Below, piece after piece: positions 34,978-44,578 of a stretch of 56,003 nt of DNA. This DNA is from Bisporella sp. PMI_857. Lineage: Eukaryota > Ascomycota > Leotiomycetes > Helotiales > Helotiaceae. The notes below the pieces were generated by a model. That model searched no databases. It was not told where the DNA came from and saw only the letters and a program-made list of their open reading frames with translations. The translations under genes and the position numbers were made by a program. The stretch is taken from positions 1 to 56,003 of the forward strand of contig JAJSPD010000144.1 in NCBI GenBank assembly GCA_021307315.1, read 5' to 3'. Position 1 is the stretch's first letter; every line of letters starts with the position of its first letter.

Positions 34978-36099
34978 CCGAGCTCTCTTATCAGAACTCA
35001 GACCAGTCAACATCATCTGGATCAAAACCACTATTTGAGCGTCCCCCTACGTAATATTTAGTTAGATACTGAAGTAATTGCGATGTATAATAGATTTACT
35101 AGGACCCTCGCGTTTCTTTCCAGGTTTTCTATCACATCTATTCAAATAGCACATCCCTCTTGTAGTACTCGAATTTTCTGAACTGCTGCTAACGTCGCAT
35201 AGCGTTTTGTTTTGCTTAGCGTTGTCACAGGGATTCCAGAGCTTTGTCTTGTAATGCCCACAACTACTCACACGAGATTTAAATTCGCACATAGCGGGCG
35301 AAATTTTGGATGGGCGTTGTTGACTTTTTTTGTGCGAGATTTAAGTGACAGAAGATCTGTGATGCTAAAAGTCTACTATTTATATGCAGGTTGCAGTTCG
35401 TGAGTTGTTATATGCTAAGGTATTTTACCCAGCCAATCAAGCTTGACGCTGGAGCCTCCAGCGCTATAAGAAGTTATTATGCAACATGGTTAGAACGCCA
35501 CGTAATGGAGTCCGGAACGAAGTTCCTATATAAGTAAATAGCTTTCTTTTGGATAGATCTGGAGTACGGAGAAGCGGAAACAGGAAAGTTGTAATTTAGC
35601 AATGCTGACACGGGATGCCAAATTTCTAAGAGGATTACAACCTCACGAAGTCCTATATAAGTAGATGGTTTTCCTTCAAAATAAAAGCTTTGCGCTCAAC
35701 CGTTGTTAAGCAATTATGCGCGCTTTAATACCCAACCAATTAAACTGCAAGAATAACATCTCTGTGAGATGTATATTTACAGCTCCGATTGAGTAGTTAT
35801 ACAGCAAGGCGCAAATACACTTTCCACAATTATTATTAGGCTGATAGGCTTCTTAGTCACTACGTGCGTTTATTTCTAGAGTTCGGTTCGTGGCATAAGC
35901 GCTCAAGCGCCAAAAGTAGCACTTTATAAACTAATGCTCGATTTTAGTTTTCGGTTGTACAGATAGGCCAAAGCCAAAAACGGCTCCCCAGATTTCTTCT
36001 ATGTATTTTTAGAATCCGGAAAGCCCACCGACTTGAAATGTTATAAAAATGACGTCCCAGTGAATCTATGTATGCAATCAGACCATTTTTGAATTAGCT
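34978..36099. other. No recognised gene
   Basis: Only short ORFs on both strands (35062-35292 minus, 35212-35403 plus). CTATATAAGTA appears twice (35526, 35652) in a loosely duplicated context (GAAGTTCCTATATAAGTAAATAG / GAAGTCCTATATAAGTAGATGG). Confidence 0.35.
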
Positions 36100-36430
36100 A
36101 TGGTTAAAGTTTCAAAAAGAAAAAGCGAAAGGCTGAGCAGACAAAAAGACACTTTAATAAATAAATCGTACGAAATAGCAAAATTTTGCGATGTCGATGT
36201 AGCAATATTTCTTCGTATCCGTAAAACTGGCCAGCTTATCACTTTTAAATCTACCTTCGAAAGAGCAAATCGTAAGCGTTTGTTTAATGAGTTTAAAGAA
36301 TGTGTTAATAAACTAGCAGCAATGTACTTATCCGATTCCAGTAAACCTGCTTCCTCCAGATATCGAAGCCAAGTATAAAAAGCATTCAGACACAGCACAT
36401 TCCACCCGCAATCCACATAATGTTTATCTA
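36100..36430 (+). pseudogene. Second MADS-box gene copy, frameshifted and abutting a transposon
   Basis: ATG at 36100. The MADS domain reads KRKSERLSRQKDTLINKSYE then IAKFCDVDVAIFLRIRKTGQ and LITFKST. After KST a small deletion shifts the frame. The next codons (LPSKEQI) lead to an intron 36272-36319 (GTAAGC...GCAG) in the same position and phase as in the copy at 20475-21110. The final exon reads QCTYPIPVNLLPPDIEAKYK then KHSDTAHSTRNPHNVYL and runs into the 4.4-kb element at 36431. Paralogous to the split MADS gene (QTTYPLPKNMLP). Confidence 0.78.
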
Positions 36431-36505
36431 ACGTCCCTCCCTGCGTGCCGAGAAACCCTGCGTGCCGAGAAAATCCATAGGTACTTTGACTTTAAGCTTC
36501 TCAAA
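36431..36505 (+). repeat. Left TIR of the 4.4-kb element
   Basis: ACGT start, two tandem 17-mers CCCTGCGTGCCGAGAAA, then a diverging outer part. Inverted copy at 40764-40838. Confidence 0.88.
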
Positions 36506-37571
36506 CTCCACACCAGCTTATGAGTCTATAAAAATAAAAGATCAGTAGCATTACACAGCTATTTATTAGCAATTTGACCCCATCCAAAGAAAATTTTATA
36601 TTCGCATCGTCGCCCTTTCGCCTGATTTATAAGAAGCCTCCATTTAGGCTTTAGTACGAGTCCTCTGCCACAGCTATACTGGCGAGCTCTTATTATCCCT
36701 TACACATCTTAAAAGTTTTTATCTGAGCTTCAGATCCATATTTTTTTGTGCGAGACCGTCATAAGCTTTGTGGCTGCTGTGGCGCGCAATCGGTTGCAGG
36801 GCTGCCACGCGGTTTGGTACCTCTCATCGACGGAACTAACGATTCTCGGCTACTGTAGAAGGGACTGACCCCGCACCTCCCGTAAAGCTTTGGTAATTTC
36901 GCCGTTATTCCGCTTATATAATCAACAGGCAAGCTTGTGGCTCTTGATGTGAGGCCCTTCACTGTCAGCAACAATACCAGGTCAGCAGTAGCATTTAACG
37001 CAATGCCTTGTTTACACAGCTCTTCCCGGTAAGATCTCAATGTACTTTGTTTGCAGAACCCTAACTTCTATAGTCGTAGCTTCATCAAGCACGCTGACCC
37101 AGATGCCGACAACAGAAGCACGCAACGTCGCGAACGTTGTTGACGTCCCTACCTCCCTACCAACCTGAACACTTTCTTCGACCAAGTTACCTTACGAGTA
37201 GCGATATCGACACGCATTTCGCAGACTTGTACAGCGCCCGTCGGCGGGCATGGTTTTGAGAGGATGACTACCCCAAATGTTAGAAGCAATTGGCTTTACG
37301 AGTCCAATTCCTGGCTGCATCTCCTCGAGACGGCGGTGCACAGCGTGCATGTATAAGGACACACACACACACGAACAGAACATCACGATCTGGCGAGAGT
37401 AGAGAAAAGAACGAATGGGAAGTTAAAGAATCGAACCTACAACGGCCAAGTCCAGAACAGAATGGTGTTACGGTAGGAACAAAGAAGCTTTGGGGACGTG
37501 AATTACTGTATCCAGACGAGATATGACCAATACATTAGGTGATAGCAGAAATGAGATACAGTAACATGCGC
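36506..37571. other. Left interior of the 4.4-kb element, no recognised gene
   Basis: A 93-codon minus ORF (37040-36759) and a 78-codon plus ORF (37290-37526) have no recognisable domain. A short (AC)n tract lies at about 37360-37372. Confidence 0.35.
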
Positions 37572-38335
37572 TCAGTACATCCACGCCACTGGTGCCTTCC
37601 AAGACGCGGGCTCCCGTTGTGGCTCTGACTGTGGTTCTTGCTCTGCTTCAGGCTCTCCTGCCTCTAGCGCAGCACTTCTACGCCGGCGGACACGATGCTC
37701 TTGCCATTTTTCACCTCTTTCGTACTACTCACTACTTCCACTTCTGGCTCTAGCTTTGCCTCACTCGCCTATGGCTCTGTATTCTTACGCCTTCGACCAC
37801 GTTTTCCCTTGCTTTTGACAGCGTCTTTCGCAGCACGCTTTGCTCGTACTTCCTCAATATCCTGGTAGCTCATAACTTTTGCTTTCCCTAGAACTGCTGA
37901 CCTTGGTTTCATTGTTTGCCTCGGTCAAGAATTGGTTTCGATTGTTGAGGAGGGCACATTCGGCAAACGATACTTGAGCGGCATTTGCAAGCTTCTGTAC
38001 ACGCTTTGGCAGGCGCTGTGTACTTGTCGCATCGAGTTTTTGAGTATCCTGTTGGATCAAGTCATAGAGCGACATGAGACCCTTCGCTGACACAAGTGTT
38101 TGTACAGCTTCATCTTGTAGATAAGCAGCCCCTTTCATTGCATCGGTTTCTGGACCGGTCGGTTGGGTAGGGGGCTCCGGTGTGTTTCTGAGTACTTTGT
38201 CTGGGTTATCTGGAAACAAACCATATGCAGCCCACGCAGCTGTGATATTTCTCTTCGAGAACGCCTTGGGGTCGGTCGCGCCAACCGAAAATTGGGTCGC
38301 TTGTAAAGTACTAACACGGGTGGCGATTAAGCATG
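37572..38335 (-). pseudogene. Pogo/Fot1-like transposase, C-terminal remnant
   Basis: DDE transposases of this fungal group end in a region like that seen here: AFSKRNITAAWAAYGLFPDN followed by a VLRNTPEPP motif, then a helix-rich QRLPKRVQKLANAAQVSFAE stretch. Next comes KAKVMSYQDIEEVRAKRAAK with a basic GKRGRRRK patch, and a Glu/Pro-rich tail ending APVAWMY at TGA 37574-37572. Two frame changes (near 37880 and 37720) and a TAG break it. The catalytic DDE part and the HTH domain are absent. Sequence upstream of about 38335 no longer resembles a transposase, so the gene was truncated and replaced. The apparent membrane segment encoded at 38420-38340 is probably spurious. Confidence 0.75.
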
Positions 38336-38487
38336 AATTTGCATGCCACAGCAGCCACAAAGCTAATAACAATATCCAGCTTAATAATAAGGCTATAGAG
38401 CTTAGATACGATTCTGTCATATATAGTAGGGGTAATAAAAGCTACATAAGTTAAAATACATGCACCACTTTATGAAAATCTTAAGCG

Positions 38488-39393
38488 TCAATGTCTGCTT
38501 TCTTTCTCCAGGAGTTCCACCATCTTTTTGTGGTTATGGGAAGCTGCCAATTGCAGTGCTGTCTTCCATTGATAAGAAACTAAATTGATGTTTGCCCCTT
38601 TTTCCAGGAGCAAATCCACTATCCCTTTGTGGTTATAGGAAGCTGCCAACTGCAGTGCTGTCCTTCCATTAAAAGCTAAATCAATGTTTGCTCCTTTCTC
38701 TAAAACCAATTCCACCATCTCCTTAGAGTTCATGAAAACTGCCAACTGTAGTGCGGTCCCCCAACCAGAAACTGCATTGATGTCTGCTCCTTTCTCTAGA
38801 AGTAACTCGACTATTTTCTTGTCCTGATATCTAACTGCCCCGTGCAGTACTGTACACCCACCAGAGTCTGTAACGTTGATGTCTGCCCCTTTCTCTAACA
38901 GCTGTACTATTACTGCCTTGTTCCCGCTCTTAACGGCTTGAAAAAGTGTATCGATGTAGTCAGAAGCCTTCAGTCTATCACAGACCCGCTCAGAGGGCCG
39001 GGTTATTGAGACTTTTGAATAAAACGCAGAGAGACCGTCTAGTTGCTTATCAACTGTGTGATAGGTCGGGGCAGGGGAAGGAGAGCGATTCCTTTGCTGA
39101 TTATCCACTGTGTGATAGAATGGGGTTGGGGGGGACGATCGACCTTTCTGTTGATCGTCAAACGTATAATAGGTCGGAGTCGGAGAGAGTGGGCGCAAGA
39201 TCTGAGACTTGTACGTCTGCTGGACAGTACGGATGCTGAATGAATCATCTTCATCTTCGGTGGTGACACCTGTTGTCGCGTCCACACTTTTCTCGCTGTC
39301 CACATCAGAGGAAGGCTCAGGATGAGTTTCTTCGGGATGAGTTTCGTTTGGACGAGATGGGACTTTGGCCAAACGTGACAGGAAACCTCGCAT
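38488..39393 (-). CDS. Ankyrin-repeat protein, intact (301 aa)
   Basis: Complete ORF from ATG 39393. Residues 1-60 are acidic and Ser/Thr-rich. Residues 65-120 hold three copies of a short unit of the type PTPxYHTVDxQQxxRS. From about 145 there are about five ankyrin repeats, each with the VELLLEKGADIN-type core (DTLFQAVKSGNKAVIVQLLE; CTVLHGAVRYQDKKIVELLL; TALQLAVFMNSKEMVELVLE; TALQLAASYNHKGIVDLLLE; TALQLAASHNHKKMVELLEK). No signal or membrane segment. Ankyrin repeats bind proteins; no enzymatic domain is present. Unlike most genes in the window it has no nonsense change and its Trp codons are intact, so it arrived after the mutation episode or is kept by selection. It lies wholly inside the 4.4-kb transposon. 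Confidence 0.85.
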   Translation of the reverse strand: MRGFLSRLAKVPSRPNETHPEETHPEPSSDVDSEKSVDATTGVTTEDEDDSFSIRTVQQTYKSQILRPLSPTPTYYTFDDQQKGRSSPPTPFYHTVDNQQRNRSPSPAPTYHTVDKQLDGLSAFYSKVSITRPSERVCDRLKASDYIDTLFQAVKSGNKAVIVQLLEKGADINVTDSGGCTVLHGAVRYQDKKIVELLLEKGADINAVSGWGTALQLAVFMNSKEMVELVLEKGANIDLAFNGRTALQLAASYNHKGIVDLLLEKGANINLVSYQWKTALQLAASHNHKKMVELLEKESRH

Positions 39394-40763
39394 TGCGGAT
39401 TACATTAAGCTCTCGATGTTACCAGACAGGACAACGGAAGTTAAGCGTGTAGCAAGGGGTGTTGTAATAATTGTTTGCTTTCGATGGAGTTCATGATCCT
39501 GAACGGATGAGTTGAAGAAATATACTGTCGGGCTGGAGGACCCACTCTAGCGGTGGCGGTGTGTTCAAATAGAAAAAGTCACGTGGCCTTCAGAGAGTAT
39601 AAGGCAAACAAGTGTCAATTGCTGAAGGTTGTAGAACCTAAACTACAGGAGAGAATCCCTCTACTTATAGAGGTGTGATACCCACATGTCAACACACTGA
39701 TGCCTACAGGTGCATACTGGTGCCTACAGGTGCCTACAATAGACTTTAGGTATGGTCCTTAGACCTATCCTGCTCAACACGGTGGAAGCGCTCAGCCTCT
39801 TTCGTATCGGCGCAATACGGTTTGCGCAGGGGCTATGCACTTGGTATTTTCTGATTTGATCTGATTTATTCGCACTAGCTGTTCAGGGCCGCTTAGCCGT
39901 TACGTAGCCCCACTAATAGCTAGTCTACACCAATCGCGTGAAACCTGCACAGCTTGGATCCGAGAATCATCCAGTCACTATTGGCCTGGAAGGCCCCTAG
40001 CTCAGCCAGAATCTTGGTGAGAACAACATGCGGCGATGGTTTTTCATAATAACTTACTTTCTATTGAAATAAGTGTGCTAAGTTGACCGCAGTCAACTTG
40101 GGAAAGGAAGCTTGTGCTATACGCAAGGTCTGCCTAATTGCAGTGGTTCAGGGAGAATAAATTGACTTGATTGTAGAGCTCTACAGAGGTGCTCAGTAAA
40201 AGGGGTGCAACCCTTTTCACTGATGACTAAGCTATCACATGGGGTATGGCTCATGCCTTACGGGTGGGCTACACCACCAATTCTCAACACTTTCGATCTT
40301 TAGTGTCCGAGCTTCTAATCCTGCTATATTCAAATTGTCTAGCCTTAAATTTTAGGCGATAATTGGTTTCTAATTCCGTCCGTCATAGAATGCGGCGAGA
40401 TCGCGGGGTCGTACCCTAACCAAATCTCGTTAGTCGCTTCGATTCGAGGTACTGTCCCGTGCGACGACCTTGTATAAATTTACGGTCTAAAGCTGCCCCA
40501 AAAATGATGACGGTTACTAACTTAGCAAGAAGGGTTCAAAGATCAGATAAGGCCCCTTTATAAGTATCAAGAGTAATAAGAGCTTATTAGTAGAGCTATA
40601 GTTAAAGAACACTCTAGCGTGGTGAAAAGATACTGTCCGCAGATCAGGTACAAGGGCGATAACGCGAATAGAAATTTCTAGTAGGAGGGGTCGAAAGTGT
40701 TCAGGAGTAGCCACGATATACAGCTTAGATAATAGTATAGGATAGTTCGACGTGTGCATGGAT
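39394..40763. other. Right interior of the 4.4-kb element
   Basis: Presumed upstream region of the ankyrin gene. A short direct repeat GGTGCCTACAGGTGC/GGTGCATACTGGTGCC lies at 39700-39742. A 96-codon minus ORF (40807-40517) starts in the TIR and is probably chance. No transposase N-terminus was recognised. Confidence 0.4.
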
Positions 40764-40838
40764 TTTAAAGTCTTTAAAGTCAAAGTACTCCTCAATTTTC
40801 TCGGCACGCAGGGTTTCTCGGCACGTAGGGAGGGACGT
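40764..40838 (-). repeat. Right TIR of the 4.4-kb element
   Basis: Inverted counterpart of 36431-36505; only one difference in the outer 44 bp. Confidence 0.88.
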
Positions 40839-40926
40839 TAGCGATTCAAGCAATTCTTTATTGAGAAACGATAAAATCTCGATTCTGCTACCTTAAATAT
40901 TGCAGCTACAAATAACTGCGTCTCTG

Positions 40927-41345
40927 CTACAAAGCCATTCTATCGATTCTTTCTAAACTTCTAATCAAATACTCAAAAGCGCTTTTGTCTTCGTCTGTTC
41001 TTGCATCATCTCGGGAGGACTTAAGAAAATTCTTCAGCCTCGAATCTACAATAACCCAACTTTCACCAGCGTTGCTCCAATACTACTTTCCTGAGGTTTC
41101 CTTGATCAATATCACTAGTTGTCCGTTTTTAAGACGACCTATTTTGCACCCGTCTTCTGTTCCAATATTTTCATCGGCAATTTGATTTTCATTGACGGAA
41201 TCTGGTCTTTCAACCCAGGTCAACTGCTGAAATCTTTCGAGCATTTAAGAAGTTTAAGCTTAAGAACAATAAAAGAATATACACTATAGCTCACCTCGCA
41301 CTGATTGTTTATGGTTATTTGCAAAGCTTGAGACGGAATGCTATG
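40927..41345 (-). pseudogene. Small two-exon gene of unknown function with one stop
   Basis: Not visible as a single ORF. Exon 1 ends at 41295 (PSQALQITINNQCE). The intron is 41294-41227 (GTGAGC...TTTCAG). Exon 2 reads QLTWVERPDSVNENQIADEN, then CKIGRLKNGQLVILIKETSG, then SWVIVDSRLKNFLK and a final helix (FEYLIRSLERIDRMAL) to TAG 40929-40927. One in-frame TAG at 41085-41083 (GK*YWS). An ATG inside the presumed intron (41244) keeps the frame and could be the true start. The sequence looks like a compact beta domain; I do not recognise the family. Confidence 0.5.
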
Positions 41346-43572
41346 CAAACAGACACACAACGAAGACTCTAACTTTATATTAAAATAATTTCCAAGTGCG
41401 TTTAACGTTAAATGCGTTGCATAATAAAATGATGCCTGCCCTTTTTAAAAAATCACGTACTTACTCGATCAAAAATCTCGGCGACGTAATATCCTGCACT
41501 AAACCTTGTTTGTACAAGGTCGACAAGTCTTCAATTTGCAGTACTTGCACTCAAATATGTACCAATGAGGCCCGGAGTGGCACATAGAACACATCCATTG
41601 AATAAGTGTGGATTCGGACTTCAAGAGGTTAAACGAGTGATGGCAGTAGCTTGGGATAGCCATGATACAGGAGGAAGTCGGAATTGCTTCGGCTTAGAGA
41701 ATAATTTTCATTTAGGAACAACAGGTGAAAATGCGACTTGTATATGGTTTTATATGCACGGTCAACTGACAAATCTCTCACTTTTCCCACTTCAAAGGTA
41801 AGGAATAGGAAACTAGTTCTCGTGAATGATCTACGACCAAAAACAAAATAAAATTCAGAACGCGAGAACTAATTAATAGCGATCCACACAATAAAACCTT
41901 CAGACATTACGCAAGATGTGAAAACCCAAGGCCAACATCAGAAAATCTTCTCAAATTCAATCACGCTCCTTATTCACCAAGGCAGGTAATGCCTCAAACT
42001 TTTCGCTGATAGAGTCCGTGCTATGAACGTTCTTGAGATCCTTTTGGTTCCTTTTTTTGTCAAGCTCTTTATTATCATCCAAGGCGACTACTCTCCACAG
42101 GCGTTCAGAAAAGTCGGACTTCGAAAAGGTAAATTCCGTTTGACGTTTACTTTTCCTGACCTATGTCGTGTACCAACTACCGGGCAAGGTAGTGCAACCA
42201 AAGATCCCTTTGTCTATACTGGTCCATTTATTCTTGGTCCATTTAGAAACTTCCACATATTTCTCAATATGAAGGTAAAGGTCAAGCTTATGATATCTCT
42301 CAAGTAATTCACTCTTATCTTTCACCGCACGTTTCGCGCGAAAAAATACTTCATTCTTCTCAGCCGCCACCACTATTCTTGCAGCACTTATGATCTAGCT
42401 TTTAGCTTTATTCTTTGTTCCAAGGAAGTGTTGAGACCCAATAAGTATGCTTGTTGCATAGTACTATTTTTCTGGTATTCCAGCAGGAAATTTACTTTTT
42501 TGAAGTACAGAATCGGATAAAAATACTTCATAATACCCATTATACCGTTCTATACGCATCTCAATTGGGCGGTCCAAAAATCGAGTCTGTGTCTGCTTTC
42601 GAAGTGCTTTGAGTTCGAAATTGGGGTATCTCGGACTCGACCCTGAATATATTATTGAATTTTTTGAATCCCGTGATCGTAATACGGCTGCTTGAGATTG
42701 TAGTTGTAGTTGTGGTTGTCCTGGCGATGGTAATACGGTTGCTTAAGATTGTGGTAGTGTTGCTGGCGGTAGTATTGGTTGTTCTAGTGATGATCGCAAC
42801 TTCCAGAGCCATGCTAGTACCAGCACCAGCACCAACACTAGCTCCAGCTCCACGAACACTATTAAGTATACCAGCAGCAAATCCATTGTAGGTTTGATGA
42901 AGGAAGTTGTGGAAGATTGTGAGACGAGGGGCTATGTGCGAAGAAACTTTTTTTTATAATAACTATGGTGGCATTCTTTTCTGCATTGCTACCTAAATGT
43001 AATAAAAATATTTTACTCGATAATTAGGCGCCTTTTCTGGATCTATTGGCTTTAAGCAAAGCTGGCTCATGTGTGCAGTTCTTCCTGCTTTTGTCAGCAT
43101 ATCCGGATACTGAATAAAATCCAATTTTGCGCCCGGCAATAGCTTCAATCACAAGGAAGCTTGTGTCAATAGCTAAAATTGTGAAATTTGAAGTGCCACA
43201 GAGAACAAACTTGGCGGCTTTGATCATAGTGTCGACTATAGAGTCAGACATTCTGATAAAGCCGGAATAGCAATAACCGGAAAGAGTATTGCATTTTAAT
43301 CCTTCTTGGAGTATTGTTCTGCCTTTCTATCAAGATAAAGCCGTACAGGGATACAGTAAATGATTGCTTCATACCAAAAAACAATAAAAACCGTAAAGAA
43401 TAAAAGCACGAAATCCGTTTCTGAGAGCCAAGTGCGTAACGTGGACATTGTATAATAGTGGCTATCTGTTTATTTCTTCCGAATTTGTCTACGTGCAATA
43501 TAAATATATTTTCGAATTGTTAACTGCGTTTAAAGTACCTCTTAAAGTTGTCGAAGCTTACATAGCGAAAGA
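41346..43572. other. Unassigned region; low-complexity repeat at about 42660-42850
   Basis: Several ORFs (41565-41801 plus, 42161-42373 minus, 43024-43251 minus) have plausible protein character but no family. At 42660-42870 the minus strand reads a Gly/Ala-rich stretch (SVRGAGASVGAGAG) in one frame. In another it reads two copies of NLKQPYYHRQ/NLKQPYYDHG within a Tyr/Asn/His-rich stretch, so a broken low-complexity protein gene is possible. Confidence 0.3.
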
Positions 43573-44147
43573 CTAATCCCGGCCCAATCCCCTATGGCTC
43601 AGTAAATCTGTGATTGTCTTTTTAATGTCTTGCCAAAAATATCCTAACAGCAAAAAAGGCTGTTCTGCATGTCCTTGAATCAGCAGCTTCCCCGACCACT
43701 TTCTTGCTAATACGCTCTCTCTGATAGCCATTGCAGGATAGCATTCGCTAAGAATATAATAACTATGTCCGGGGATCTCCGGCCAATGCTCTGACAAATA
43801 GAGTGAATTGAAAACATCTCTGCTCAGACTATACTTCCATAGCCACGTTTATAGCTTTCGGTACTGGCCGTTATATTCTACAAGAAAGACCGTTCCAGCC
43901 AGAGAAGTCTCTAAGTAATCTAGATTAACTTGTGGTCCTCCTGATATCCTAAAGACCTTGGGTGATATCTCCCACAAAATCTTAAATTCGCGCTATATAT
44001 GTTAGCAGACTACTTCCTAAAGATTCTTTAGGGACATATGGTCACCTTTTCAAAATTTGTGCGATGGAACGCACTTGTTTCATGAGTTATTGTAGTTGTA
44101 GCCGGATTCGAATCACCAGAAGAAGTGATTGTAGTGCAGGCCATCAT
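43573..44147 (-). pseudogene. Two-exon gene of unknown function (173 codons) with one internal stop
   Basis: ATG at 44147 (MMACTTITSSGD). Exon 1 ends at 44046 after NFEK. The intron 44045-43993 has donor GTGACC, branch TGCTAAC and acceptor ATATAG. Exon 2 reads REFKILWEISPKVFRISGGP, then LAGTVFLVEYNGQYRKL, TAA (43851-43849), then LSEHWPEIPGHSYYILSECY and ends GLGRD. The single TAA fits CAA to TAA. A TATA core with CTGCAG context lies about 140 bp upstream and resembles that of the membrane-protein gene at 29959. Trp-rich, soluble; family not recognised. Confidence 0.6.
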
Positions 44148-44578
44148 GCATATCAGCAGGGATAAAATGGAATAAAGTGAACAAATCTGAATGTCTTGTT
44201 TTGTCTACAGATAAGGCGAACCAGTGCAGCAGTGAAAATTAGGAGGTAAAAAGAGCGCATGCAGGTTGCCTTGTTCTGCAGCTTTTACTTATACATGGAG
44301 CTCAAACCTTACACTTTGTCCATATACTTTCATCTTTCCGGCACGACACTAGTGTAAGAATTTTAGAGACACCTTTTGCAATATGAAGATAGCGGCTGGA
44401 CTAGTGATTGCACAAAAGGAGGTGCGGGTCATGTTCAAGTATAAAGCGTACACGCTAAGCCAAATACGTAACAGAAATTCTGTCACGTATTCGGTTTAGC
44501 GTAAGAGGCTAGGGAATGTTGTTTGTCTCTCTTTTCGCCCTGCTATAATAGAGAACATAGGACCCGCCATCAATAAAA

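Larger units (their letters stand above)
36431..40838. mobile_element. 4.4-kb pogo/Fot1-like DNA transposon with ankyrin gene cargo
   Basis: The left TIR begins ACGTCCCTCCCTGCGTGCCG and the inverted right TIR is identical over about 44 bp save one base. Similarity then continues loosely as GTACTTTGACTTTAA, about 75 bp in all. TA flanks both ends (36429-36430, 40839-40840). Inside each TIR, CCCTGCGTGCCGAGAAA occurs twice in tandem. The element contains the C-terminal third of a transposase (37572-38335, minus) and an intact ankyrin-repeat ORF (38488-39393, minus) placed where the rest of the transposase should be. The high TIR identity argues for a younger insertion than the 5.9-kb element. 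Confidence 0.85.

Noticed and set aside
37420..37470. tRNA-like AATCGAACCTACAAC stretch on the minus strand
   Set aside because: A TTCGATT-type loop is present, but no paired T-stem or acceptor stem can be drawn.
38340..38420. Apparent membrane-anchored start of the ORF 38420-37854
   Set aside because: The hydrophobic start joins directly to transposase C-terminal sequence; it is more likely chance open frame at a rearrangement junction.
42561..42812. Thr/Ile-rich ORF (83 codons)
   Set aside because: Product of a low-complexity stretch; another frame gives a more protein-like Tyr/Asn/His-rich repeat.
44095..44130. GATTCGAATC resembling a tRNA T-loop
   Set aside because: It lies in exon 1 of the two-exon gene starting at 44147, and the flanks do not pair as a tRNA.
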